Part shown: piece by piece, positions 9,089 to 18,207 of the stretch
How the letters are laid out: each line of letters begins with the position of its first letter
How positions within the stretch are numbered: the stretch's first letter is position 1
Source: Phycisphaeraceae bacterium
Lineage (GTDB): Bacteria; Planctomycetota; Phycisphaerae; Phycisphaerales; UBA1924
Direction: 5' to 3'
Assembly (NCBI GenBank): GCA_026126305.1
Contig: JAHCJI010000005.1
Coordinates: 124,001-188,000, forward strand
DNA length: 64,000 nt
Notes under the pieces: model-generated
What the model saw: the letters and a program-made list of their open reading frames with translations, nothing else
The model's database searches: none
Told to the model about the DNA's origin: nothing
Program-made: the position numbers and the translations under genes

Positions 9089-10456
9089 ATGCCACGCCAA
9101 TTGACCCGCACCCTCACGCCCGCCTTCGCCATCCTGCTCGCCGCAGGCGTGGCCTTGGCACAAAACCAGCCTGCCGGCAATTCCGACGCGGCAACCCCCG
9201 TCGATCAGGCCATCCAGAACTTCCAGAACGCCTGGGCCGAGCTTCGCGAATCGGGCCAGCAACTCACCTTTGACATGTGGGTCGCCACACAGCAGAAGGC
9301 CTTGGAAGGCCTGGACTTCACCACCCTGAGCATCGACGACCTGCACAAACTCCACAAGAACAACCTGCTCAACGCCGACGAAGCACGCGCCGCCGCTGGA
9401 GCGCGACTGGGCGTCCTCAAGCAAACGTTGACACCAGGCAGCATCCAGGGCGTCGAACTGGCCATCTTTGACATGCTCATGCGCGGCTCCCCAACCCGCA
9501 GCAGCCGCCCCGACGCCTCGCTCCAGCGCGAACTCGCAGAAGCCGTCTTCGCTCAGAAGGCGCTGCACAAAGCCATCCAGGAAGGCAAGGCACAAGGCAT
9601 CGGGCAAGCCATCGGAACCGTCAACGACAAGCAGGTCCTCAAGGATCTACGCCCACAGCTCGAAGCCCTGGGAGCCATGCTCCGTGACGCAAAGCCGACC
9701 ATGGCGATGGACCTGGCAAGCTTCTGGGACAAGTTCTCAGGCATCGAAGGCGTCGAACCAACCACCCGCGAAGCCGTCCGCGTCGGCCTGGTCGACAACC
9801 TCAACAAGGCGCTGGCCGCCACCGATGATGAAGGAAAACCCGTCCTGGGCAACGCAGAACGCAACGTTCGCAACGTCCTCGCTCGCATGGATGGCGCAGC
9901 GGCACGCGGCCAACTCATCGACCACCCCTTGCCCGAAATGACCATCGCATGGTCCAGCGATACATCCATCACTTCCATGGCAGACCTCAAGGGCAAGGTC
10001 GTCGTCATCGACTTCTGGGCAACCTGGTGCGGACCCTGCATCGCCAGCTTCCCCAAGGTGCGAGAACTCCAGGAGTACTACGCAGACAAGCCCGTTGTCA
10101 TCATCGGCGTCACCAGCATCCAAGGCAATGTCTACGGCGTGCCAGGCGTCGAAGGCGCGGTCAATTGCCAAGGCGACCCGCAGAAAGAATACGAACTCAT
10201 GCCCGCCGTCATGGAGAACCACAAGGTCACATGGCCCGTGGTCTTCACCGAGCAGAACGTCTTCAACCCCGATTTTGGTGTCCAGGGCATCCCACACGTG
10301 GCCATCATCGACGCGCAGGGCAGGGTCCGATTCAACGGCCTGCACCCCGCCGCACCCATGCCACAGAAGACCGAAAAGATCGACGCACTGCTGAAGGAAA
10401 TCGGCATCGAACCGCCCGTGGCCAAGCCCGCCGAGGCAACCATCGCCGACAGCTAA
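9089..10456 (+). CDS. Secreted TlpA-like thioredoxin-fold protein
   Basis: 455 aa. An N-terminal signal peptide (LTPAFAILLAAGVALAQ) directs export. Residues about 30-280 are helical and match no family I know. The C-terminal part (about 285-440) is a TlpA/ResA-type thioredoxin domain: VVIDFWATWCGPCIASFPKV with the redox pair Cys314/Cys317, then GIPHVAIIDAQGRVRFNG with the cis-proline. Likely a periplasmic thiol reductase or disulfide handling factor. The long N-terminal domain may recognise a client. It is followed by a strong terminator. Confidence 0.85.
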   Translation: MPRQLTRTLTPAFAILLAAGVALAQNQPAGNSDAATPVDQAIQNFQNAWAELRESGQQLTFDMWVATQQKALEGLDFTTLSIDDLHKLHKNNLLNADEARAAAGARLGVLKQTLTPGSIQGVELAIFDMLMRGSPTRSSRPDASLQRELAEAVFAQKALHKAIQEGKAQGIGQAIGTVNDKQVLKDLRPQLEALGAMLRDAKPTMAMDLASFWDKFSGIEGVEPTTREAVRVGLVDNLNKALAATDDEGKPVLGNAERNVRNVLARMDGAAARGQLIDHPLPEMTIAWSSDTSITSMADLKGKVVVIDFWATWCGPCIASFPKVRELQEYYADKPVVIIGVTSIQGNVYGVPGVEGAVNCQGDPQKEYELMPAVMENHKVTWPVVFTEQNVFNPDFGVQGIPHVAIIDAQGRVRFNGLHPAAPMPQKTEKIDALLKEIGIEPPVAKPAEATIADS

Positions 10457-10486
10457 GCAACCCGTAAACGTCCCCCAACACTCGAC

Positions 10487-10517
10487 AGGCCCGGGCACCA
10501 TCCCGGGCCTCTTGTTT
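10487..10517 (+). terminator. Intrinsic terminator after the TlpA-like gene
   Basis: A 9-bp perfect stem (AGGCCCGGG, loop CACCAT, CCCGGGCCT) followed by CTTGTTT, 30 bases after the stop codon. Confidence 0.85.
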
Positions 10518-10603
10518 CCCTAGGCACGACCCAACTTGGTCCATACACCAATTTGACCCCGGCCCCACCACGACTTAGCGTTGCCTCTGGCGAATCGCCG
10601 ACT

Positions 10604-10678
10604 GGCCCCATCGTCTAGTCAGGTCCAGGACGCCAGGTTCTCATCCTGGAAACCCGGGTTCGAATCCCGGTGGGGTCA
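10604..10678 (+). tRNA. tRNA-Glu (anticodon CTC)
   Basis: A full cloverleaf can be folded by eye. The acceptor stem is GGCCCCA with TGGGGTC (one G-T pair). The anticodon stem is CCAGG/CCTGG around the loop TTCTCAT, giving anticodon CTC. The T arm is CCGGG TTCGAAT CCCGG. The discriminator base is A. CCA is not encoded. The last three bases are also the stop codon of the convergent xapX-like gene. Confidence 0.96.
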
Positions 10679-10888
10679 TGGCCCCTCGACGGACACCGTG
10701 CCGTCGGGGGGCGTTTCTTTCGCCACGGGTGGCCCGATCACCCGATCCGCCGCAAGGTACCCCAACGTCACCGAGAGCACCAGCAAAGCACCCACCAACT
10801 GGTTCGGCGCGGGCACCGGGATGGAAATCCACCGACAGGCAGCCCCAAGGGCAAATGCAAGGATGAGCCCAACAAACGTCTTGAGCAT
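10676..10888 (-). CDS. XapX-domain small membrane protein
   Basis: 70 aa, ATG 10888 with GGAG 8 bases upstream. Two predicted hydrophobic helices (FVGLILAFALGAACRW and QLVGALLVLSVTLGYLAA) flank a short PVPAP turn, the arrangement of XapX (DUF1427) proteins, which are 50-70 aa inner-membrane proteins of unknown function. Its TGA stop lies exactly on the last three bases of tRNA-Glu on the other strand. Divergent from the pyrophosphatase gene. Confidence 0.7.
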   Translation of the reverse strand: MLKTFVGLILAFALGAACRWISIPVPAPNQLVGALLVLSVTLGYLAADRVIGPPVAKETPPDGTVSVEGP

Positions 10889-11028
10889 TAGGGAAACTCC
10901 TAGTCCAAGCCAAAGACCAACTTCTCAGATTCTCCCTACCCGAGAGTCGGATTCTGGCCATATCCGAACTATGATCGGCCCTTCTCACGGCCTGAACATC
11001 GTGAAGACGCGAAGAAGGGACCCGCATC

Positions 11029-13866
11029 ATGCCTGTCTTGCCATCGTCAACACTGGCCCTGCCACTGGCATCCATTGGTGATATCCCCCTCCCCTATTAC
11101 GTGGCACCCATCGCCGGTGTCGCCGCCCTGCTCACCGCTGCCCACCTGCGCAACAGCGTCATGAAGCAGTCCGAGGGCGAAGGCGAAACCGTCCGCATCG
11201 CCCAGGCCGTCCGCGAAGGCGCCATGGCCTACCTCAAGAGCCAGTACAAAGTCGTCGGCGCCGTCTTCATCGCGCTCGTCTTTGTCCTGGGACTCATGGT
11301 CTGGGCAGAACTCGAGCCCGTCTGGGCCATGGTCGGCGTCCCTGTCGCAGGCTTCCTCTCGGGCCTGTGCGGCTGGTTCGGCATGAGAATGGCAACAAAC
11401 GCCAGCGCACGAACCGCAACCGCCTGCAAAACAAGCCTCAACGGCGGCCTGACCATCGCTTTCCGATCCGGGGCCGTCATGGGCCTCACCTGCGTTGGGG
11501 TCGCCATCCTCGACCTCAGTTTCTGGTACTTCTTCTTCATCGGCTTCGGTGACAAGCTCGGCATGTTCAGCCTCGCCGAAGAGGGCAACCGAGAAGGCCT
11601 CCTGGCCGCCATGGTCACCGTGCTTATCTCCTTCAAGATGGGCGCCAGCCTCCAGGCCCTCTTCGCACGCGTGGGCGGAGGCATCTTCACCAAGGCCGCA
11701 GACGTCGGCGCAGACCTCGTCGGCAAGGTCGAGGCCGGAATCCCCGAAGACGACGCACGCAACCCGGCCACCATCGCCGACAACGTCGGTGACAACGTCG
11801 GCGACGTTGCCGGCATGGGTGCAGACCTCTACGAGAGCTACTACTCCTCCATCATCGCCGCCATCGCACTGGGTGTCTCGGCGGCCTTCAGTGTCACCGT
11901 CCTGCGAGGCATGGAAGGCGGTTACGACCTGGCCATGAAGGTCGGCACACTCCCCATCGCACTCGCCGGCGTGGGCATCCTCGCATCAATCGTCGGTGTC
12001 TTCGCCGTCCGTACCAAAGAAAACGCGGGCTTCAAGGAACTCCTCAAGAGCCTGCACATGGGCGTTTGGCTCTCTTCGGCCTTGCTCCTTCTGGCCGCCT
12101 TGGCCATCCCATTCCTTCTGCTGGGAGACGCCGAAACCGCAAGGCTCCTGGGCGTCAAGTGGTACCAGTTCAGCGGCTCCATCGCCGCCGGCCTCATCAG
12201 CGGGCTGGTCATCGCATGGTGGACCGAATACTGCACAAGCTATGAGCACCCGCCAACCAAACGCATCGCGCGGCAGGCCATCACCGGGCCGGCAACCGTC
12301 ATCATCTCAGGCATCGCCGAGGGCATGAAGAGCACCTGGCTTTCCATCTTCGCCGTCGTCGTGGCCATCCTCATCGCCTTCGGCGTCGCCGGAGGCAACG
12401 AAAACCTGCTCATGGGCCTCTACGGCGTGGGCATCGCAGCCGTCGGCATGCTCGCCACCCTGGGCATCACCCTGGCCACCGACGCCTACGGACCGATCGC
12501 CGACAACGCCGGCGGCAACGCCGAAATGTCCGGGCAGCCGCCCCACGTCCGCGAAAGGACCGACCTCCTGGACTCCATAGGCAACACCACCGCCGCCACG
12601 GGCAAGGGCTTTGCCATCGGCTCGGCAGCCCTGACCGCGCTCGCCCTCTTGGCCGCATACGTCCAGGTCGTGCAGTACCACACCAACAAGCAGACAACCA
12701 AGTTCGCTCAGCAGCAGGCCGCAGTCCTCACCACCGCCGAACCCGGCCGTACCCACGCGGTCTATGAAGGGCATCGACGCTTTGGAATCTTCCACAAGGC
12801 ACAGGACGGAACCATCTCTTACACCGGCGGCGCCCTCATCATCGATACCTTCCAATTCGACGACATCGCCGAGCGAGGGCACTTCGGCAAGGGCGGCGCC
12901 ATGGCCCAGATCAAGCCCGGCAAGACCTTCACCGTCTCCGGTGCCAGCGATCCAGCGGCTTTGGGCATGACCCGCAACCTCACCCTCACCGGAGAGTTTC
13001 CCCACGGCGACCACAACCACCGTGTCCAACTCAAGGCCGTCAACACGGGGCAGATCTCCATCGCCGACGTGCTGCTGTTCTACAACGTCTCCATGACCAG
13101 CCCAACGCTCCTGGGCGGCCTGTTCATCGGCGTCATGCTCACCTTCCTCTTCTGCGCCCTCACCATGGACGCCGTCGGCCGAGCCGCGAACATCATGATG
13201 CAGGAGTGCCGCCGCCAGTTCGCCGAGATGCGGGTCATGTTCCGCAAGGAGGGCATGACCGACGCCGACATCGCAAACCCACAGGCCTGGCCAACCCAGG
13301 TCGGCACCGGCGACAACAAGCTCCCCAATTATGCCCGTTGCGTCACAATCGCCACCAAGGGCGCGCTCAAGGAAATGGTCCTCCCAAGCCTCCTGGCAGT
13401 CCTTGTTCCAGTCGCCACGGGCCTGATCCTGGGAGTCAGCGGCGTCATGGGCTTGCTCGCCGGCGGGCTCATCACAGGCTTTGCCGTCGCCGTCTTCATG
13501 GCAAACGCCGGCGGTGCATGGGACAACGCCAAGAAGCTCCTCGAAAGTTACGGACGCATCACCGCACGTGACGCACTCGACGACGCAACCAAGCGCGAGA
13601 AAATCCCCGCAGAGATCCGCGAAGACCTCCTCGCACGCGCCCGAGAAATGGTCCAGGACGGACGCGGAGACAAGTACATCTACGGCAAGGGTAGCGACGA
13701 CCACAAGGCAACCGTCGTCGGAGATACCGTGGGCGACCCGTTCAAAGACACCAGCGGCCCTTCGCTGAACATCCTCATCAAGTTGCTCTCATCCGTGGCC
13801 GTCGTCTTCGCAGGCCTCGTGGTCAAGTTCGCGCCAGGCATCGGCTCGTTCCTGGGCCTGAGCTAA
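11029..13866 (+). CDS. hppA: Membrane-bound ion-translocating pyrophosphatase, K+-dependent type, with a large insertion
   Basis: 945 aa, against about 650-800 usual for the family. An integral membrane enzyme that couples PPi hydrolysis to H+ (or Na+) transport. Signatures present: DVGADLVGKVEAG at about 224-236, the metal-binding DNVGDNVGDVAGMGADLYES, and the C-terminal DTVGDPFKDTSGPSLNILIK. At about 518-528 the motif GNTTAATGKGF has Ala where K+-independent enzymes have Lys, indicating the K+-dependent class. Residues about 547-690 contain roughly 120 extra, mostly soluble residues between transmembrane helices (VVQYHTNKQ to LKAVNTGQ). Whether H+ or Na+ is pumped cannot be decided here. 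It is monocistronic, with its own terminator. Confidence 0.93.
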   Translation: MPVLPSSTLALPLASIGDIPLPYYVAPIAGVAALLTAAHLRNSVMKQSEGEGETVRIAQAVREGAMAYLKSQYKVVGAVFIALVFVLGLMVWAELEPVWAMVGVPVAGFLSGLCGWFGMRMATNASARTATACKTSLNGGLTIAFRSGAVMGLTCVGVAILDLSFWYFFFIGFGDKLGMFSLAEEGNREGLLAAMVTVLISFKMGASLQALFARVGGGIFTKAADVGADLVGKVEAGIPEDDARNPATIADNVGDNVGDVAGMGADLYESYYSSIIAAIALGVSAAFSVTVLRGMEGGYDLAMKVGTLPIALAGVGILASIVGVFAVRTKENAGFKELLKSLHMGVWLSSALLLLAALAIPFLLLGDAETARLLGVKWYQFSGSIAAGLISGLVIAWWTEYCTSYEHPPTKRIARQAITGPATVIISGIAEGMKSTWLSIFAVVVAILIAFGVAGGNENLLMGLYGVGIAAVGMLATLGITLATDAYGPIADNAGGNAEMSGQPPHVRERTDLLDSIGNTTAATGKGFAIGSAALTALALLAAYVQVVQYHTNKQTTKFAQQQAAVLTTAEPGRTHAVYEGHRRFGIFHKAQDGTISYTGGALIIDTFQFDDIAERGHFGKGGAMAQIKPGKTFTVSGASDPAALGMTRNLTLTGEFPHGDHNHRVQLKAVNTGQISIADVLLFYNVSMTSPTLLGGLFIGVMLTFLFCALTMDAVGRAANIMMQECRRQFAEMRVMFRKEGMTDADIANPQAWPTQVGTGDNKLPNYARCVTIATKGALKEMVLPSLLAVLVPVATGLILGVSGVMGLLAGGLITGFAVAVFMANAGGAWDNAKKLLESYGRITARDALDDATKREKIPAEIREDLLARAREMVQDGRGDKYIYGKGSDDHKATVVGDTVGDPFKDTSGPSLNILIKLLSSVAVVFAGLVVKFAPGIGSFLGLS

Positions 13867-13891
13867 GCGGACACCAGCCCCGCCAGCGATC

Positions 13892-13917
13892 GCCCACGCA
13901 CTTCCGCGTGGGCTTTT
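13892..13917 (+). terminator. Intrinsic terminator after hppA
   Basis: An 8-bp perfect stem (GCCCACGC, loop ACTTCC, GCGTGGGC) followed by TTTT, starting 25 bases after the hppA stop. It may also help the convergent gene on its right. Confidence 0.85.
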
Positions 13918-13931
13918 GCATGCGCCACAAC

Positions 13932-16388
13932 TCAGCGACGCATCGCACTCTGTGTCGGATCGATCGACCAGTCCGTGCCGAAGTAACCCGCCCCGCGTAC
14001 TCCCGAAAGGCCCTCTTCCAGCACCACCGGTGAACACACCAGCCAATCCGGATACCCAACGCCAGAAATGAAGTACCGGGGCTCATCAGCAAGCCGTCGA
14101 CCCACACCGCCCGTCCCCGCTACCACGCCAACCAGCGCCGATTCGCTGCCGGGCCTTGGATACAAAAAGTGGACCGAGAGGTCCGAGCCCTCAACACTTT
14201 CGCCGCCCACGCGCACGATCCCACGCTCGACACGGATCGGCGCCGCGCCAAGCAACGCGTCCCAATGCAGATGGCTGTCCGCGCAGCCGTACACGATCAC
14301 GTTGCGGTCCTTGTGCGCGGGATCTTCAGGGTCAAAGGCCGCATCGGGCACAACGTCCACCGCTCCATTCGCCCGATACTGCCACACCTCGGCGTCGTAC
14401 CGAGCCTTGGCCAGCGCCCACGCGTTCTCCTCGGCCGTGCCGTCCGTGGCGTACACAAACACCATGCGGTTGCCAAATGCGTGCTTGAAGGGCCCCGCGC
14501 GGTGGGCCCCCTTCCGGAAAGGATCGAACGCACGCACAAGCCGCCAGGGCTCATCCAGAGTACCACGCTCAAAGTGCGGCAGATCGTTCTGCGCACGAGG
14601 GCTCCAAGCAACCTCCAACACCTGTCCATCCAGTGTCACGGCGATGGGCTTACCGAAGTCCATCCCATCAAGCGCGGCAAACTCCACACGAAGCGCCAAG
14701 ACATTCTCCGTCGTCGCCTCCAAGGCGTTGTCCGCCACGCGACGGCCCAGCTCGACCCGTGTTGGCAACATCGCGCGCCCCTGCCGATGGATCGTGAACA
14801 ATCGCGCCCGGCCGTTGATTGCCGGGTTCATCGTCACCAGCGCGTCACGCATTGGATTCAGATCGATGGCCTGACGGCTGAGAAAATCCATCAACGGCGG
14901 CCAATCGACACACTCATTGCCCCACCAGTGCCCCGCGCCCGCACGCTCATAGTACGCAAAGTTCGCATGAAACCCACCCAGCCGCTCTCGCATGAACCGG
15001 GCCTGCGAGACAGGCACGTTGTCGTCCGCGTCGCCATGCAAGACGTACACGCCATGGTGCTTGTAGTTTTCCTCGAGCAGCAGCGTCCGGCTCGGGTTGT
15101 TCGCCGCGTTCAGGACAGCCCCAGCCGCGTCGTCCCCATCGAATTGTCCCGCGCCGCCATAACTCCAGAAGTCCCGCCATCCCGCACTCGGCGCAATGGC
15201 CGCGAAACGGTGCGGAAGCTGCGCTCCCACCTGCCACGTTCCATGCCCACCCATCGAGTGCCCCGTCAGGTACGTCCGCTCGGGCCTGGTATGCCCCGAT
15301 GCACGCTCGAGCACTTCCATCGCATCGATGCGACCCCAATCCTCCCAGTCAAAACCAAAGGGGCGACGGTTCGTCGGTGCAACGATGTCCGCCCAGTCCT
15401 TGGGCGCATACGCCGCCGCCTGGTTCCTGGCCTCCACGCTGGCCCCATGCAACGTCAGGATCAACGCCTCGGGCTCTTGACCGCCGCTTGCCGGCGTCAC
15501 GGCATAGTACTGCACGCTGCCATCAATCTCGCTGATGAACGTCTTCGAATGCCTGTCGCCCGCGCCACGCAACGCCAGCGATAGCCCCGAACGCGCAAGC
15601 CGATCCCCAGCCCGTGCTTCGAACGAAACATGCTGCTCAGCCGCATCGGGCAAGGCGTTCATCACGAACCGCACCGGCAATTTCCGAACACCAAGCGGCG
15701 GAACACCACCCAGCCCAGAGACCAACGATTCGTCGCCAGAACCGCCCGATACCCCCAGCAACACATCCGTGCTTGCGTTCACCATGGGCATGGAGAGAAG
15801 ATACTCGCCCGCTCCCACAACATCGGGCTTGGTCACGTCCTGCTCGAGCCAGAACAACGCCGATTTGGGCTCACGCAGTTCAATCCGCATCCGCCCCCGT
15901 CCACCTCGAAACAGAAACTCGTTGTCGCCCGCGTGCAGCAGAATCGGCAACGCCGTGATACCAAGGTCATACACATCGCCACCGCGACGCTCGCCATGCA
16001 CGAACACATGCCGGTGACCACGCGCGTGCAGCATCACGATCCGCTCGGCCTCCGAGCGCACCACGACGTGCAAGTACCCCGCCGCCAGCCGACCGCTGAA
16101 CACACCATCGCCATCGGCAGCCAGACGCTGCCACGTCGAAAGGCGTCCATCGGCCGCCGTGACCACCGCGCCCTCTACCGGCGCAGCCCAATCCCCGCGA
16201 ACCATGGCCGCCTCGACGGGATCGGTCACGATCAGGCTGCGACCACCTCTCGCCAGGCTCTCCACGCCCAGCGCCTCGCGTACCACAAGTGATTGCTCGC
16301 CAGCGGGAAAATCCACCACAACCTGCGACCACGCACGGCCACAGAAAAAGACCGGCATCAAAACGACGAGAGCAAACCTGCAACGCAT
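13932..16388 (-). CDS. Secreted S9 prolyl-oligopeptidase-type alpha/beta hydrolase
   Basis: 818 aa. ATG 16388 is chosen because GGAG lies 8 bases upstream and the protein begins with a signal peptide (FALVVLMPVFFCGRAWS). An N-terminal beta-rich region runs to about residue 300. A hydrolase domain then carries EALILTLHGAS (oxyanion strand), the nucleophile elbow GHSMGGHG, DADDNVPVSQ (acid) and GAGHWWG (histidine), so the catalytic triad is complete. A C-terminal region of about 270 residues follows. The architecture fits planctomycete secreted peptidases or esterases. Peptide versus carbohydrate-ester substrate is open. It lies 37 bases downstream of the flavin oxidoreductase gene, probably the same transcript. 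Confidence 0.82.
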   Translation of the reverse strand: MRCRFALVVLMPVFFCGRAWSQVVVDFPAGEQSLVVREALGVESLARGGRSLIVTDPVEAAMVRGDWAAPVEGAVVTAADGRLSTWQRLAADGDGVFSGRLAAGYLHVVVRSEAERIVMLHARGHRHVFVHGERRGGDVYDLGITALPILLHAGDNEFLFRGGRGRMRIELREPKSALFWLEQDVTKPDVVGAGEYLLSMPMVNASTDVLLGVSGGSGDESLVSGLGGVPPLGVRKLPVRFVMNALPDAAEQHVSFEARAGDRLARSGLSLALRGAGDRHSKTFISEIDGSVQYYAVTPASGGQEPEALILTLHGASVEARNQAAAYAPKDWADIVAPTNRRPFGFDWEDWGRIDAMEVLERASGHTRPERTYLTGHSMGGHGTWQVGAQLPHRFAAIAPSAGWRDFWSYGGAGQFDGDDAAGAVLNAANNPSRTLLLEENYKHHGVYVLHGDADDNVPVSQARFMRERLGGFHANFAYYERAGAGHWWGNECVDWPPLMDFLSRQAIDLNPMRDALVTMNPAINGRARLFTIHRQGRAMLPTRVELGRRVADNALEATTENVLALRVEFAALDGMDFGKPIAVTLDGQVLEVAWSPRAQNDLPHFERGTLDEPWRLVRAFDPFRKGAHRAGPFKHAFGNRMVFVYATDGTAEENAWALAKARYDAEVWQYRANGAVDVVPDAAFDPEDPAHKDRNVIVYGCADSHLHWDALLGAAPIRVERGIVRVGGESVEGSDLSVHFLYPRPGSESALVGVVAGTGGVGRRLADEPRYFISGVGYPDWLVCSPVVLEEGLSGVRGAGYFGTDWSIDPTQSAMRR

Positions 16389-16425
16389 GGGCGACACTCC
16401 TTCGCTCCAGCGTATCGCCCCCAAC

Positions 16426-17718
16426 CTACCCCGACATCGCTTCAAGGACCGCCGTCGCCGCCCGCTTCCCACTGCCCAGCGCACCATCGATCGAGGCGTT
16501 ATCCAGCCAATCTCCGCAGGCATACAAGCCCATACCGAGTGACACCGGACGCTGGCGATGCTCGAGCCAACCGGGCTTCTGCTCGGGCAGCGCACGGCCG
16601 ATCCGATCGACCCGGATCGGGCTCCAGCCATCCACACCGTCGCCAAACCACGATCGCAAATGCTGCCGGCATGCCAGATCAAGCGACCCATCGTCCCCAT
16701 GCCGCTCAAGGAAGGCGGGGTCCACGACATTCGCGTAGATCAGATGCCGGCCCCCCGGCGCATACCGCGAGGAAGCCCGGCTGATCGATACCGCGTGATT
16801 CACCGGTCCACTGCCCATGCCATCGAGCACGAGCACAGGATCGTCCGTCGGCGATGCCGCAGCGTCGTACGAGATCGTCGCGGTCGATCGCCAGCGAACC
16901 GGCCCGGGCAACCCACCATGGTCTCCAAGCAAGCCAGCGGCCTTGTCGCCCTCCACGGCTACCACGACGTTCTTCGCCCGCAACGCATGCCCGCCAGCAC
17001 GCACGATCCAGCCCTGCCCGTTCCGCTCAACCGAATCCACCGGGCTATCGGTGCGGACCGAACCGCCGGGCAACCGATCCGCCAACTGCAAAGCCAACGC
17101 ACCCATCCCGTCCGCGGGCACGCACACACGCCCCTGCGCGAACATCCGATAGCAGAACTCCAGCATCCGGCTCGAAGTCGTCAGCTCAAGGTCAAAGAAA
17201 ACACCGCCAAAAAAGGGCCGGAAAAACCGATCGATCGTGGTCTGCGCAAATCCAGCCTCTTGCAACATCTCGATCGCCGTCCGATTCGGCCGAGACCACA
17301 ACTGCTCGAGAGAACCTCCAAGCACGCGCAGCGAAAACTCCGCCAGCCGGATCTTGTCCCGAGTGGTCGCCACCGGAGAGTTGAAGCCCATCAAAGCGTC
17401 GCCGGGCCGACGGCGAGGGTCGGCCACCCGGTGCAACCGACCGTCCACATACACCATCGCCCCGGGATAGAAGCAGCACAGATCCAGAGCATCATAATCG
17501 AACGCCTCGGCAGCGTGAGGATACGCTGTCAGCAACACCTGAAACCCACGATCCACGCGGTACTCGCCGTGCCCGGTCACAACCGTATCCGTCCGCACCC
17601 GGCCACCTACACGATCCTGAGCCTCAAGCAGCAGAAACTCGTGGCCCGCAGCGTGCAGATGGCAGGCGCAGTTCAGGCCCGCAAGCCCACCCCCAATAAT
17701 CAACGTCTCTGCGTCCAT
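16426..17718 (-). CDS. FAD-dependent amine-oxidase/desaturase-like oxidoreductase
   Basis: 430 aa, ATG 17718 with GGAAGG upstream. The N-terminus is a Rossmann dinucleotide site (LIIGGGLAGLNCACHL), followed by the ADP-ribose-binding acidic residue and the GG motif in LLEAQDRVGGRVRTD. The C-terminal FAD-contacting segment reads GLYACGDWLDNASIDGALGS. This is the flavin amine-oxidase/phytoene-desaturase/protoporphyrinogen-oxidase superfamily. Motifs for carotenoid or haem specificity are not clear, so no substrate is named. It is transcribed ahead of the secreted hydrolase gene and divergent from dtd. Confidence 0.82.
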   Translation of the reverse strand: MDAETLIIGGGLAGLNCACHLHAAGHEFLLLEAQDRVGGRVRTDTVVTGHGEYRVDRGFQVLLTAYPHAAEAFDYDALDLCCFYPGAMVYVDGRLHRVADPRRRPGDALMGFNSPVATTRDKIRLAEFSLRVLGGSLEQLWSRPNRTAIEMLQEAGFAQTTIDRFFRPFFGGVFFDLELTTSSRMLEFCYRMFAQGRVCVPADGMGALALQLADRLPGGSVRTDSPVDSVERNGQGWIVRAGGHALRAKNVVVAVEGDKAAGLLGDHGGLPGPVRWRSTATISYDAAASPTDDPVLVLDGMGSGPVNHAVSISRASSRYAPGGRHLIYANVVDPAFLERHGDDGSLDLACRQHLRSWFGDGVDGWSPIRVDRIGRALPEQKPGWLEHRQRPVSLGMGLYACGDWLDNASIDGALGSGKRAATAVLEAMSG

Positions 17719-17751
17719 CCTCTACCTTCCCAGCCACGAGATACAACAGCC

Positions 17752-18207
17752 ATGCGCATCGTGATCCAACGAGTCTCCCACGCAAGCGTGGCGATCCCTC
17801 GAAACGCAGATGTTAGCGGCCAAATCGAACGAGGCCTACTCGCCCTGATCGGCTTGCAGCGAGGAGACACCGATCAGACCGTCCAAATGGCTGTCGAGAA
17901 ACTCGTGAACCTGCGCATTTTCCAGGATGAGCAGGGAAAAATGAACCGATGCCTGCTCGAACTCCAGAAGCCGCAAGCACTTCTGGTTCCAAACTTCACA
18001 GTCGCCTGCGTTCTTGGCAAGGGTCGGAGGCCCAGTTTCGATGCCGCCATGCCGCCCGATCAGGCGGTCCTTCTCTTTCGGTCGTTTGTAGAGAAATTTG
18101 CAGAGAAGAACATCATTACGAAGTCGGGTGTGTTCGGTGCCGAAATGCAAGTCTCATTGTGTAACGACGGACCCGTCACTTTCATTCTTGATATTGAGTC
18201 TCAATAG
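17752..18207 (+). CDS. dtd: D-aminoacyl-tRNA deacylase
   Basis: 151 aa, ATG 17752, normal length for DTD, which removes D-amino acids (and glycine) mischarged on tRNA. It begins MRIVIQRVSHASV, has the usual RIFQDEQGKMN segment, and keeps the C-terminal Gly-cisPro motif in SLCNDGPVTF. The other conserved active-site element, normally SQFTL, reads PNFTV at about residues 80-84, so the usual Ser-Gln pair is replaced. The fold assignment is firm. Activity is likely but less certain. Its last 26 bases overlap the convergent cysteine-cluster gene. Confidence 0.9.
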   Translation: MRIVIQRVSHASVAIPRNADVSGQIERGLLALIGLQRGDTDQTVQMAVEKLVNLRIFQDEQGKMNRCLLELQKPQALLVPNFTVACVLGKGRRPSFDAAMPPDQAVLLFRSFVEKFAEKNIITKSGVFGAEMQVSLCNDGPVTFILDIESQ

